Part shown: positions 52,408-62,296 of the stretch, one piece after another
Numbering within the stretch: the first letter of the stretch is position 1
Layout of the letters: each line of letters begins with the position of its first letter
DNA from: Sinorhizobium fredii NGR234
GTDB taxonomy: Bacteria; Pseudomonadota; Alphaproteobacteria; Rhizobiales; Rhizobiaceae
Assembly (NCBI RefSeq): GCF_000018545.1
Contig: NC_012587.1
Span: forward strand, 2,822,001-2,886,000
Reading direction: 5' to 3'
Length of the DNA: 64,000 nt
Position numbers and translations under genes: made by a program
Notes under the pieces: model-generated
The model's database searches: none
Told to the model about the DNA's origin: nothing
What the model saw: only the letters and a program-made list of their open reading frames with translations

Positions 52408-53565
52408 GTGATTGAATATGCGCTCCTCTTTGCCCTCGGTTTCCTGACGGCGGCGATCATCGGCCTTCTGGTCGCACCGGCCATTCAAAGGCGCATCGTC
52501 CGCTTTGCCGAGGACCGGCTGAAAGCGACGATGCCGCTCAGCCCCCAGGAGGTTCGCGCCCAAAGGGACGCAGCACGCGCCACCTATGCCGCCGAGAACG
52601 CGAAGATATCGCAGGCGCTCCGCCGCGAGCGCGACAAGGGCGTGACACTGATGCTGGAGAATGAAAGGGCACTCCACGAGGCCCGGCGGCTGGCTGGCGA
52701 AAACACCGATCTCCACGCGCAACTTGCCGACATGAACGTCGAGGCTGCCGAGATGCGATCGACTATCCGCCAGCTCGAGCTTCGGATGGCCGACATGAGA
52801 GCCTCATTCGACAACCAGCACCGTGACAACGGCACCAAGAGCGAGGCGATCCGCGCCTTGAACAGCCAGATCGACAAGCAAGCGGCCGAACTGGATCATC
52901 TGCGTATCGACTTGGCGACGCGCGAAACGCAGATCGAAGACTTGAAGAGCCGGGCCGCCGGCCTGCGCGACGAGCGCGAGGCCCTGCGCGCCGATATCAA
53001 GGCCGAAAACGCCCGGGCCCGCGAAATGGAGCTGCGGCTGGGCCGGGACGAAAACCGCATCCGCCAGCTCGAAGCCAAGCTCGCACGGGAAACCGCTGCG
53101 AACGCCGACCGCGAGAGCGCGCTTGAGCGGCGGGCAGAAGAGATCGAGCGGCTGAAAACGCGGGTAAAGGCGGCGAACCAGGAAATTCGCGACGCGACGC
53201 GGGCACTCCGCCTGGCTGGCACGAAGCTGCCGAAGCGAGCAGAACAGCACAATATCGCGGCTATGGGTACCGAGGGCGACGCGGACGGGGCGTTTCCTGC
53301 CCCCGACGAAACCAGCCTCTCGGATGACCTGCGCAACCGCGCGACGGCGCTCTCGGAACGTCTCGTCCATTCGAAATCCCCCGCCCATGACGAGGCGCTC
53401 CGCGAAGAGGTGGCGGAGATTGCCGCCGGCATGGTGGCGCTGACGGCGGTGCGGGAAGGCCCGTCCTCGCCGATCCATGGACTTCTCGCCCGAGAGGAGA
53501 CTGCGATGCCGGGAGCCCGCAAGAGCCTGGCCCAAAGAGCCAAGGAAATGCTGCCGCCTGAATGA
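52408..53565 (+). CDS. membrane-anchored coiled-coil protein
   Basis: This is a 385-residue protein with one N-terminal transmembrane helix (residues 4-24) and a coiled coil of about 220 residues (roughly 50-270, dense in Glu, Arg, Ala, Leu). A less structured C-terminal part follows. The start is GTG at 52408, giving MIEYALLFALGFL; no strong ribosome site is seen. The layout resembles cytoplasmic-facing scaffolds or RmuC-like proteins, but no nuclease domain is present. Function unknown. Confidence 0.82.
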   Translation: MIEYALLFALGFLTAAIIGLLVAPAIQRRIVRFAEDRLKATMPLSPQEVRAQRDAARATYAAENAKISQALRRERDKGVTLMLENERALHEARRLAGENTDLHAQLADMNVEAAEMRSTIRQLELRMADMRASFDNQHRDNGTKSEAIRALNSQIDKQAAELDHLRIDLATRETQIEDLKSRAAGLRDEREALRADIKAENARAREMELRLGRDENRIRQLEAKLARETAANADRESALERRAEEIERLKTRVKAANQEIRDATRALRLAGTKLPKRAEQHNIAAMGTEGDADGAFPAPDETSLSDDLRNRATALSERLVHSKSPAHDEALREEVAEIAAGMVALTAVREGPSSPIHGLLAREETAMPGARKSLAQRAKEMLPPE

Positions 53566-53619
53566 GGACCGGCGGAGTTCTTGCCGGAATTCGTCGGCCG
53601 CCTCTGACTGACTGAACGA

Positions 53620-53784
53620 GCCCCTCATCCGGCCTGCCGGCCACCTTCTCCCCGCACGCGGGGCGAAGGGAACTCGCGGCGACGCATCGCCAAACCCCTC
53701 CTATCGGCGAGAAACCGGTGCAGGCGGCTTGCCCCCTTCTCCCCGCGCGCGGGGAGAAGGTCGCGGCAGCGGGATGAGGGGCCC
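53620..53784. repeat. palindromic intergenic mosaic, family 1 (RIME-like)
   Basis: The same opening module as at 2765 (CTCATCCGGCCTGCCGGCCA and the CTCCCCGC/GCGGGG hairpin), then a spacer and an inverted closing module ending in GGATGAGGGG. It fills a convergent gene junction. Confidence 0.8.
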
Positions 53785-53794
53785 GGTACCCCCG

Positions 53795-54625
53795 TCAGAT
53801 CCGGCCGTTGATGCGGGCGACCTCGTGCAGCGCAATGCCGGCCGCCATCGCAACGTTCAGACTGTCGAGGCCTGGGCGCTGCCGGATTCGCGCGGTGCGG
53901 ACGGCGGAAAGGACCGCCTGCGGCAGTCCCTCGCCTTCGGTGCCGACCAGTAATGCCACTCGCTGCGCGGGCGGAATTTCGGTGACTTCGGTCTCGCCGC
54001 GCGGCGAAAGTCCCCATATCGCGAAACCTGCGGCGTGGAGCCGTTCGATCAGTTCGGCGGCCGTGCCCTGGCGCGCGAAAGGCAGCGTCAGCACCGATCC
54101 GACCGAGACCCGGATCGACTTGCGGTACATCGGGTCGCAGCTCGCCGCATCCATCAGCACCGCGTCGACGCCGAAGGCGGCGGCATTGCGAAACAGCGAT
54201 CCCATATTGTCGTGGTTCGACAGGCCGCAGGCGGCAAGCACCAGACTTGAGGCGGGCAGCGCGGCGATCAGCGCATCGCGGTCGGGAACCGCATCGGATC
54301 GCCCGAGCGCCAGAACGCCGCGATGCATGTTGAAGCCGGCGATCGCGTCGAAGACCCGGGCGTCGGCCACGAAGACCGGCACATCGGCCGGGAACTCAGC
54401 CAGCAGCTCCGCGAGGCCGGCGAGCCGGTTCTCGAGCAGCAGGATCGCCTCGGCGGTGATACCGCGCCCGGCGCGATGCGCCGCCGCCAGCAGGCGCAGC
54501 ACGACCGTGCCTTCGGCGATGAAGCGGCCCTGCCGGCCAGTGAGATCGCGCTCCTTGATCGACATAAACGCGGCGATGCGCGGGTCCGACGGGTCCTCGA
54601 TGCGGATCGGCGCGACCTCAGCCAT
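53795..54625 (-). CDS. TrmH/SpoU-family RNA methyltransferase
   Basis: This is an RNA 2'-O-methyltransferase of the SPOUT class, 276 residues. The N-terminal substrate-binding part is followed by the knotted SAM domain with LSNHDNMGSLFRNAAAFGVDAVLM (motif 1), VALLVGTEGEGLP (motif 2) and RIRQRPGLDSLNVAMAAGIALHE (motif 3). The target RNA cannot be told. It is four bases downstream of the DUF6476-type gene on the same strand, so the two are co-transcribed. Confidence 0.92.
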   Translation of the reverse strand: MAEVAPIRIEDPSDPRIAAFMSIKERDLTGRQGRFIAEGTVVLRLLAAAHRAGRGITAEAILLLENRLAGLAELLAEFPADVPVFVADARVFDAIAGFNMHRGVLALGRSDAVPDRDALIAALPASSLVLAACGLSNHDNMGSLFRNAAAFGVDAVLMDAASCDPMYRKSIRVSVGSVLTLPFARQGTAAELIERLHAAGFAIWGLSPRGETEVTEIPPAQRVALLVGTEGEGLPQAVLSAVRTARIRQRPGLDSLNVAMAAGIALHEVARINGRI

Positions 54626-54628
54626 CGG

Positions 54629-55012
54629 TTACTGCGTCCTGACGGTGACGTCCGCGACGATGCGCCCTGCCTTGATGTCGAAGACGATCGCACGGGGTTC
54701 GGCCCCCGGCAGGCTGCCATAGAACAGCAGCTGCGAACCGGAGAGCGCCACATTGGTCACGGAAAAACCGGCCGGCAGCCCCGCAATCGCGGTAAGCGGT
54801 GCATCGCCCGGCACGCTGAGCGCCGGCTGCGCCTCCTCCGCAGCGCCGTCGCTCCGCGTCAGCTTGTAGACAATCGCCCCGAGGACGGCCATAAGCATGA
54901 TCAGCATCACGCCGGCCGAAACGAGCTGCAGGCGCACCATCTTGCGGCGGACACTCTCCATCGCCGGGTCAAGCGGCTTGTCTTCCTGTTCATCGGTCTC
55001 GATCGCAGTCAT
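54629..55012 (-). CDS. single-pass membrane protein (DUF6476-like)
   Basis: This 127-residue protein has a cytoplasmic N-terminus, one transmembrane helix (about residues 30-50) and a periplasmic domain of strands (LSVPGDAPLTAIAGLPAGFSV, GSQLLFYGSLPG). It looks like an alphaproteobacterial family without known function. The ATG at 55012 is chosen with GAAAG ahead; the frame stays open upstream but lies over the pseudouridine synthase start. It precedes the RNA methyltransferase gene. Confidence 0.75.
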   Translation of the reverse strand: MTAIETDEQEDKPLDPAMESVRRKMVRLQLVSAGVMLIMLMAVLGAIVYKLTRSDGAAEEAQPALSVPGDAPLTAIAGLPAGFSVTNVALSGSQLLFYGSLPGAEPRAIVFDIKAGRIVADVTVRTQ

Positions 55013-55040
55013 GGCTGGCTTTCTATCGGAATTAAACGGA

Positions 55041-56069
55041 ATGAACGATCCCTTTAAACAAGCGACCGGCAATAGGAAAGTCCTGACGGCCGACGAGAAT
55101 GCCGCCGGGCGGCTGGACGCGTTCCTGACGGAGGCGCTTTCGGGCGAATTCTCCCGCAATCGCATCAAGGCGCTGATCGAGCAGGGAGCCGTTTCGATCA
55201 ATGGCGTCACGGTCCTCGAACCGAAGCGGAAGGTCCACCCGGGCGACCGCTTCGAGATTACCCTGCCTGCCCCGGAGGATCCGGAGCCCAAGGGCGAGGA
55301 CATCCCGATCGACGTTCTCTACGAGGACGATGACCTGATCGTGCTGGTGAAACCCGCCGGTCTCGTCGTCCATCCGGGTGCCGGCAACTGGACGGGGACG
55401 CTGGTCAATGCCCTCATTCACCATTGCGGCGACAGCCTTTCCGGCATCGGCGGCGTCAGGCGTCCCGGCATCGTCCATCGGCTGGACAAGGAAACGAGCG
55501 GCGTCATGGTTGTCGCGAAGAACGACGCCGCCCATCGGCATCTCTCCGACCAGTTTGCCGATCACGGCCGCACCGGGCCGTTGGAGCGTGCCTACCAGGC
55601 CGTCGTATGGGGGCGTCCGCGGCAATTGAAGGGCACGATCAATGCCGCGCTCGGTCGAGCCGGCGACCGGACGAAACGCGCCGTCAAGCGCGAGGAAAGC
55701 GATGACGCGCGCGAGGCGATCACCCACTACGAAGTGGTCGAGCGCTATCACGAAAAGCCGGACGGCACCTGTCTTGCCGCAACCGTCGAATGCCACCTGG
55801 AGACCGGACGGACGCACCAGATCCGCGTCCATATGGCCCATATCGGCAATCCGCTGATCGGCGATCCGGACTATGGCGCCGCCTTCCGCACCAAGGCGAA
55901 TCTGCTGCCGGAAACCGCCAGGAGCGTGGTCAATCGCTTCTCCCGACAGGCGCTGCATGCCTTCATGCTGCAGTTCGAGCACCCGTCCAGCGGGGACACG
56001 ATGCATTTCGAAGCACCGCTGCCGGCGGACATGCAGGAACTGGTCGCCGCGCTTCGCGCCGGAGCCTGA
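55041..56069 (+). CDS. RluA-family 23S rRNA/tRNA pseudouridine synthase
   Basis: This is a pseudouridine synthase of 342 residues. An S4 RNA-binding domain covers about 20-80; the catalytic domain carries HRLDKETSG at 146-154 with catalytic D149, and HLETGRTHQIRVHMAHIGNPLIGD near the C-terminus. Presence of S4 and length suggest RluD-type specificity (23S rRNA helix 69), which is inference. The ATG follows ACGGA. rpoH is 206 bp downstream. Confidence 0.93.
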   Translation: MNDPFKQATGNRKVLTADENAAGRLDAFLTEALSGEFSRNRIKALIEQGAVSINGVTVLEPKRKVHPGDRFEITLPAPEDPEPKGEDIPIDVLYEDDDLIVLVKPAGLVVHPGAGNWTGTLVNALIHHCGDSLSGIGGVRRPGIVHRLDKETSGVMVVAKNDAAHRHLSDQFADHGRTGPLERAYQAVVWGRPRQLKGTINAALGRAGDRTKRAVKREESDDAREAITHYEVVERYHEKPDGTCLAATVECHLETGRTHQIRVHMAHIGNPLIGDPDYGAAFRTKANLLPETARSVVNRFSRQALHAFMLQFEHPSSGDTMHFEAPLPADMQELVAALRAGA

Positions 56070-56167
56070 CAGGCTCTTGAAATTGTTGCGAAGAATTCCG
56101 ATCTTAAGGGTGCTTCAACAGGAAACATCCTTTCCACCGGTCTCACGATAGCGTGAAACCGGACTCC

Positions 56168-56196
56168 TTGAATCATGCTTTCGCCGTACTTATCTT
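56168..56196 (+). promoter_or_regulatory. candidate promoter upstream of rpoH
   Basis: TTGAAT (56168-56173) and TATCTT (56191-56196) are 17 bp apart and lie 80 bp before the rpoH start. Other promoters may exist in the same 206-bp gap. Confidence 0.4.
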
Positions 56197-56275
56197 CTAG
56201 CCTCGTGGGGTCTGGACGAAGACCCACGCCCGGCCTGCCGTCCCGGAGGCCGGAGATGCACAAAGGGGGTGCTTC

Positions 56276-57181
56276 ATGGCCCGCAGCACATTGCCGTCCA
56301 TTGCCGCTGGAGAGGGCGGTCTCAACCGTTACCTCGACGAAATCCGTAAATTTCCGATGCTCGAGCCGCAGGAAGAGTACATGCTCGCCAAGCGGTATCA
56401 GGAGCATGACGACCGCAGCGCCGCCCACAAGCTGGTGACGAGCCATCTGCGCCTCGTCGCGAAGATCGCAATGGGTTACCGCGGCTACGGCCTGCCGATC
56501 GGCGAAGTCATGTCCGAAGGCAATGTTGGCCTGATGCAGGCCGTCAAGAAATTCGAGCCCGATCGTGGCTTCCGCCTGGCGACCTATGCCATGTGGTGGA
56601 TCAAGGCGGCGATCCAGGAATATATCCTGCGCTCGTGGTCGCTGGTGAAAATGGGCACGACCGCCAATCAGAAGCGGCTGTTCTTCAATCTCCGGCGGCT
56701 GAAGGGCCGGATTCAGGCGCTCGACGAAGGCGACCTGAAGCCGGAGCAGGTGAAGGAAATCGCCACGACCCTGAAGGTCAGCGAGGACGAGGTCGTTTCC
56801 ATGAACCGCCGCCTCTCCGGCGACGCATCGCTCAACGCGCCGATCAAGGCCAGCGAGGGCGACTCCGGACAGTGGCAGGACTGGCTCGTCGACGAGCACG
56901 ACAACCAGGAGGAAATCCTGATCGAGCAGGACGAACTCGACAGCCGTCGCGCCCTGCTTGCCAGCGCCATGAAGGTCTTGAACGACCGCGAGCGCCGCAT
57001 CTTCGAGGCGCGCCGGCTGACCGAAGAACCGGTGACGCTGGAAGAGCTCTCGACCGAGTTCGACATCAGCCGCGAGCGCGTCCGCCAGATCGAAGTCCGC
57101 GCCTTCGAGAAGGTGCAGGAAGCGGTTCGCAAAGCGGCTCTCGAGCGCGCCAATGCGCTGCGGGTCGTCGAGGGCGCCTGA
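56276..57181 (+). CDS. rpoH: RNA polymerase sigma-32 factor
   Basis: RpoH directs transcription of heat-shock genes. The 301-residue protein has region 2 (RLVAKIAMGYRGYGLPIGEV and MWWIKAAIQEYILRSWSLVK, which binds the -10), the RpoH box region (QKRLFFNLRR) and a region 4 helix-turn-helix (DISRERVRQIEVRAFEKV). S. meliloti has two rpoH genes; position near ctrA and sequence match the main one (rpoH1) as I remember it. A bidirectional terminator follows. Confidence 0.96.
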   Translation: MARSTLPSIAAGEGGLNRYLDEIRKFPMLEPQEEYMLAKRYQEHDDRSAAHKLVTSHLRLVAKIAMGYRGYGLPIGEVMSEGNVGLMQAVKKFEPDRGFRLATYAMWWIKAAIQEYILRSWSLVKMGTTANQKRLFFNLRRLKGRIQALDEGDLKPEQVKEIATTLKVSEDEVVSMNRRLSGDASLNAPIKASEGDSGQWQDWLVDEHDNQEEILIEQDELDSRRALLASAMKVLNDRERRIFEARRLTEEPVTLEELSTEFDISRERVRQIEVRAFEKVQEAVRKAALERANALRVVEGA

Positions 57182-57212
57182 TCGGGGCACCTGATCGGCC
57201 TTCCCCCTCAGA

Positions 57213-57259
57213 ACGAACAAAACCCCGGCTGGATGACGTCCAGCCGGGGTTTTGTTCGT
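57213..57259. terminator. bidirectional terminator between rpoH and the acidic membrane protein
   Basis: A 20-bp perfect stem (ACGAACAAAACCCCGGCTGG and its complement) with a seven-base loop has A runs on one side and T runs on the other. It can end transcripts from both convergent genes. Confidence 0.9.
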
Positions 57260-57271
57260 CTCAATCTTTTC

Positions 57272-59620
57272 TTACTGACCGCTCGCCGCGGCGGCGCTGC
57301 CGAGTGAACCCCAGGCTTGCATGGCCTTGCTGAAGGCCTCTGTGCCGCTCGCCCCCTTCTCGAGGGTGAGCAGGGCGCGGCGACCGTTCCGATAGGTGAT
57401 CGGAATGTCGATCCAGCTGCGGCTGCGCAGGAGTTCGGTGTTGCTGCCGACGGCTTCCGCGAAGTCGTTGAGCGCGATCATATGGAAGTCGTCGGTGATC
57501 TTCGCCGGCACGGCAATGAGCGGATCGCCGCGATCCTGCTCGGTGCGCTTCATCGACACGCGCTGCACGCCCTCGATGGCGCCGCCCTCGAAGTTTTCGG
57601 GCAGCGAGAACACGAATTCGATCACGTGGCTTGCCGGCAGCGATGGATCGACATTGCGCTTGATCGTCATCAGCGCCGTCAGTCCACGATCGGGCACGGT
57701 GATCTGGGCCTGGATCGCCGGCTCAGGCTTGGCGTCTCCACCCGGCGATTCTTCCTTGATGGACCAGGCGGCGGCGCCGGGAACGGCGGTGGGCGAAGAT
57801 TGGCCGAGCCGCTCCTCATATAGGAACATCTTCTCCCCGTCGGCGATGGAGACCTCTGTTTGCGGCGCTCCGCCGTCCTGATTGGCTGGGGGCTGAGCAG
57901 TCTGGGCGGCGGCCTGCTGGGATCCCGCCGCGTCGCTCTGCGGTTGCGCGGCTTCCGTCTGAGGTGCGACGGACTTGCCTTCCTGCGCTATTTCGGTGCC
58001 GTTCGCGCCCGCCGGACCCTCGTCGCGTTCGGAACCATCGGCAAGCAATCGCTGCGTAAACTTGCTCGATGTATCTTCCGGCAGCGCCGTGCCTTCCGGA
58101 GTGCCGGGCTGCTCGCCCGGCTGGTCGGCAGGCGCGCCTTCACCCGTGGGCGGCGTTTGCGTCTCGGAGCCGGCGGGGATGATCTTCGCGAGCACGGCCG
58201 AAAGCCAGGCATTGCCCGCTTCCCGATTTACCCAATAGGCAAAGCCGCCGCCGCCGAGGAGCAGCAGGATCAGCGCGCCGATTGCCAGGCTCTTCGCGTT
58301 GAAGCGTGACGGCTTGGGGGCAACACGGTAGGACGCAGGCCGGGGAGACACGGGCGCCGGCGCCAAATCGCTACTCTGGTCCTCGTCCTTGGCGACGGCG
58401 GCCGTCCCGTTCTCCCGGCGGCCGGCGTCATCCAGGCCGAGCAGATCATCGATATGATTCCACGCCGTGCCGGCGCGTTCCTCTTCGCTCGATGCGGCCG
58501 GCGCCTTTTCAACCGGCCAGGCCCATTCGGAGACGTCGGGCTCGGCCGCCTTGTCCTTCTTGGCCTCGGTTGGCGCGGCGAATGGATCGCTGTCGTCGAA
58601 GGACCAGGCCTGCGCCGTCTCCTCGCCCGCCCGATGGGCGGGCTGGCTTGTCTCCGGCTCGACCGGATGCAGGCCAAGCCGCTCCGGCTCGGGCACCGCT
58701 TCGTCGCGTCGTGCGTCGGGCGCCGGCGACGGATCGCTCGGCGGTGCATCCTCCCATTCCGGGAGCGCCCACTCGGACGAATCCTGTTTCGCCGGTGCCG
58801 CCTCCTCGACGGGCGCAGCTTCCTCGCTCACCGGCTCTTCCAGGGTCCCCTGTACGTCCGGGCTCGCCGGTTCCACGGCTTCAGGCTCGGCGGCGGGCTC
58901 ACCGCGTTCGTATTCTTCCGCTTCTACCGCGTGCTGCTCGGGGGCAGTTGTCTCTTCGACGGGGGCTTGCTGCCAGGTTTCGACTTCCTCTGGCGCTGGC
59001 TCGGCCGGTGCGCCCCACTGCGGCGCGGCCGGGATAGTCTCCGGTTCTTCGACGACCGCAGGCGGCTCCTGAGGGTGCTCGTCCGAGGCGGCCTCGAGGG
59101 TAGGCTCTGCTTCCAGCTGTTCCGGCACCACATGCTCGGCCGCCGGAGCGATTTCGTCTGCCGGGGCCGGTTCTTCGAAGGTTTGCCGGGATTCCGGAGC
59201 CGCTTCCTCAACGTGTTCCTCGGCTGCGGTCTGCTCAACCTCGGCAGCCTCGGCCGGAACCGGCTCCGGCGAGACCGGCGCGGCAGACTCCGGCTCGGCG
59301 GGAGCTTCGACAGCCTCCGGCTCGAGCACTTCGGTTGTCTCGAGCACTTCGGTTTTCCCGAGCGCCTGGGCTGTCTCGGGTGCTTCGGTCTCCTCGATTG
59401 CCGGCAAGGCCTCGGCGTGTTCGCTTTCGACCTCGGTGATCGCCAGTTCCAGCTTGTTCAGCTGCCGGTTGATCATGTCGTCCGATGGCCGGGGGGTCAT
59501 GTTCTCGAGCTGGCGGCGCACCGCACTGCGCGCCTTCTCATAGACCCTGCCCCGCATTTCGGGTGTGTTTTCCGACAGGCCGTCAACGGTCCTGCGAATA
59601 ACTGCAACAAAATCCGCCAT
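57272..59620 (-). CDS. large acidic Glu/Ala/Pro-rich single-pass membrane protein
   Basis: This is a 782-residue protein of unknown function. Residues 1-55 are a compact helical domain (MADFVAVIRRTVDGLSEN, VYEKARSAVRRQLE). About 60-400 are low-complexity, extremely rich in Glu, Ala, Pro and Val, and probably disordered. A transmembrane helix follows near 445-465 (AIGALILLLLGGGGFAYWV). Then come another Gln/Pro-rich linker and a folded C-terminal domain of strands (about 610-760). With cytoplasmic N-terminus the C-terminal domain would be periplasmic. It is upstream of nothing on its strand and follows purA by 63 bp. Confidence 0.82.
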   Translation of the reverse strand: MADFVAVIRRTVDGLSENTPEMRGRVYEKARSAVRRQLENMTPRPSDDMINRQLNKLELAITEVESEHAEALPAIEETEAPETAQALGKTEVLETTEVLEPEAVEAPAEPESAAPVSPEPVPAEAAEVEQTAAEEHVEEAAPESRQTFEEPAPADEIAPAAEHVVPEQLEAEPTLEAASDEHPQEPPAVVEEPETIPAAPQWGAPAEPAPEEVETWQQAPVEETTAPEQHAVEAEEYERGEPAAEPEAVEPASPDVQGTLEEPVSEEAAPVEEAAPAKQDSSEWALPEWEDAPPSDPSPAPDARRDEAVPEPERLGLHPVEPETSQPAHRAGEETAQAWSFDDSDPFAAPTEAKKDKAAEPDVSEWAWPVEKAPAASSEEERAGTAWNHIDDLLGLDDAGRRENGTAAVAKDEDQSSDLAPAPVSPRPASYRVAPKPSRFNAKSLAIGALILLLLGGGGFAYWVNREAGNAWLSAVLAKIIPAGSETQTPPTGEGAPADQPGEQPGTPEGTALPEDTSSKFTQRLLADGSERDEGPAGANGTEIAQEGKSVAPQTEAAQPQSDAAGSQQAAAQTAQPPANQDGGAPQTEVSIADGEKMFLYEERLGQSSPTAVPGAAAWSIKEESPGGDAKPEPAIQAQITVPDRGLTALMTIKRNVDPSLPASHVIEFVFSLPENFEGGAIEGVQRVSMKRTEQDRGDPLIAVPAKITDDFHMIALNDFAEAVGSNTELLRSRSWIDIPITYRNGRRALLTLEKGASGTEAFSKAMQAWGSLGSAAAASGQ

Positions 59621-59683
59621 CAGATGCTTTCTCAAATCCTAGTCATGCGGGCCGCAATGCGGCGCGGCTCCCTTGCGCCGACA

Positions 59684-60982
<1,299 letters not shown>

Positions 60983-61189
60983 AATTCTCTTCCTGTTCAC
61001 GCGCGCACGAGGACGTTGCGCTGTTCTCAAACCCGCGCATCTATACTGTGTTGTCTTTCGGAAAGCGACCCCGTTATGCCCGAGGCAGAGCCCTTTTTGC
61101 ATGACAAGCTATGGCCTTAAAGCCTATATCTGCAATCTCTCCCGCCGCTTCGGCACTCCATTCCTCCTCCCCATACGGATCGCCGCGCC

Positions 61190-62080
61190 GTGAATTCCAG
61201 AGCCTATTTCTATCTCGCCATCACCGCGCTTTTCTGGGGCGGCAATTCGGTCGCCGGCAAGATGGCGGTCGGGCACGTCAGCCCGATGATGCTGACGACG
61301 CTGCGCTGGCTGGTCGCGGTCAGCGTCATTCTGGCGCTGATGACGCCGCAGATCCGCCGCGACTGGGACAAGATCCGCCGCCACTGGCTGCAGTTGCTGG
61401 CCTATGGCGCCGTCGGCTTCACGATGTTCAATGCTTTCCTCTACTCGGCGGTGAAATACACGAGCGCCATCAATGCCGTGATCCTGCAGGCCGGCATTCC
61501 GATGCTGATCTTCCTGTTCAATTTCGTCTTCTTCCGGACGAGGGCGTCGATCGCCCAGATCGTCGGCTTCACCGTGACGCTGATCGGCGTGCTTACCACG
61601 GCCGCGCACGGCGACTTCACGAGCCTCATGCGGCTGCAGTTCAATTTCGGCGACGGGCTGATGATTCTGGCCTGCATCGTCTATGCCGTCTATACCGTCA
61701 CCTTGCGCTGGAAGCCGGCGATGCACTGGCAGAGCTTCATCGCGGCGCCGGCCTTCGGGGCGCTGCTCAGTTCCATTCCGCTGCTCGTCTGGGAAGCCTC
61801 GAAGGATAGCGCCATCGTGCCGGACGCAACCGGCTGGGCCATCGTACTCTATGCGGCGATCTTCCCGTCGCTGATGTCCCAGGTTCTCTATGTGCGCGGT
61901 GTCGAAATGATCGGCGCCAATCGCGCCGGCCTGTTCATCAATGCCATCCCGGTCTTTGGAACGCTGCTCTCCGTCCTGCTCGTCGGCGAGACGTTCCATG
62001 CGTTCCATCTGGTGGCCTTGCTGCTCGTCCTCGGCGGCATCGCGATCGCCGAGCGCGGCCGGCCGAAACCGCCACGGTGA
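61190..62080 (+). CDS. EamA-family (DMT) transporter
   Basis: This is a 296-residue inner-membrane protein with ten helices in two EamA repeats. The first repeat starts FWGGNSVAGKMAVGHVSPMMLTTLRW, typical of the family; the second ends FGTLLSVLLVGETFHAFHLVALLLVLGGI. The start is GTG at 61190 (MNSRAYFYLA). It probably exports a small metabolite. It is divergent from purA and convergent with serA across a repeat. Confidence 0.88.
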   Translation: MNSRAYFYLAITALFWGGNSVAGKMAVGHVSPMMLTTLRWLVAVSVILALMTPQIRRDWDKIRRHWLQLLAYGAVGFTMFNAFLYSAVKYTSAINAVILQAGIPMLIFLFNFVFFRTRASIAQIVGFTVTLIGVLTTAAHGDFTSLMRLQFNFGDGLMILACIVYAVYTVTLRWKPAMHWQSFIAAPAFGALLSSIPLLVWEASKDSAIVPDATGWAIVLYAAIFPSLMSQVLYVRGVEMIGANRAGLFINAIPVFGTLLSVLLVGETFHAFHLVALLLVLGGIAIAERGRPKPPR

Positions 62081-62103
62081 CGCATAAATGGGCGATGCAG
62101 GAA

Positions 62104-62267
62104 GACCCCTCCCCAACCCCTCCCCACAAGGGGGAGGGGTTTAAGACGCCGCCTCCGCTCCTTTCCCGCATCAACCCTTCCGGAGGCTCGGACGTCGGGA
62201 AATTGTAGGCGGATGCAGCGGGCGCCAAGCCCCTCCCCCTTGTGGGGAGGGGTTGGGGAGGGGTGAG
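62104..62267. repeat. palindromic intergenic mosaic, family 2
   Basis: CCCCTCCCCAACCCCTCCCC at the left and GGGGAGGGGTTGGGGAGGGG at the right form inverted ends, each with its own CCCCTT/AAGGGG hairpin. The core between is unique-looking. It fills the convergent junction between the EamA gene and serA and matches 27860-28012. Confidence 0.8.
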
Positions 62268-62296
62268 GGTAAATCTTCAGAAGAGCGAGTGGCCGC

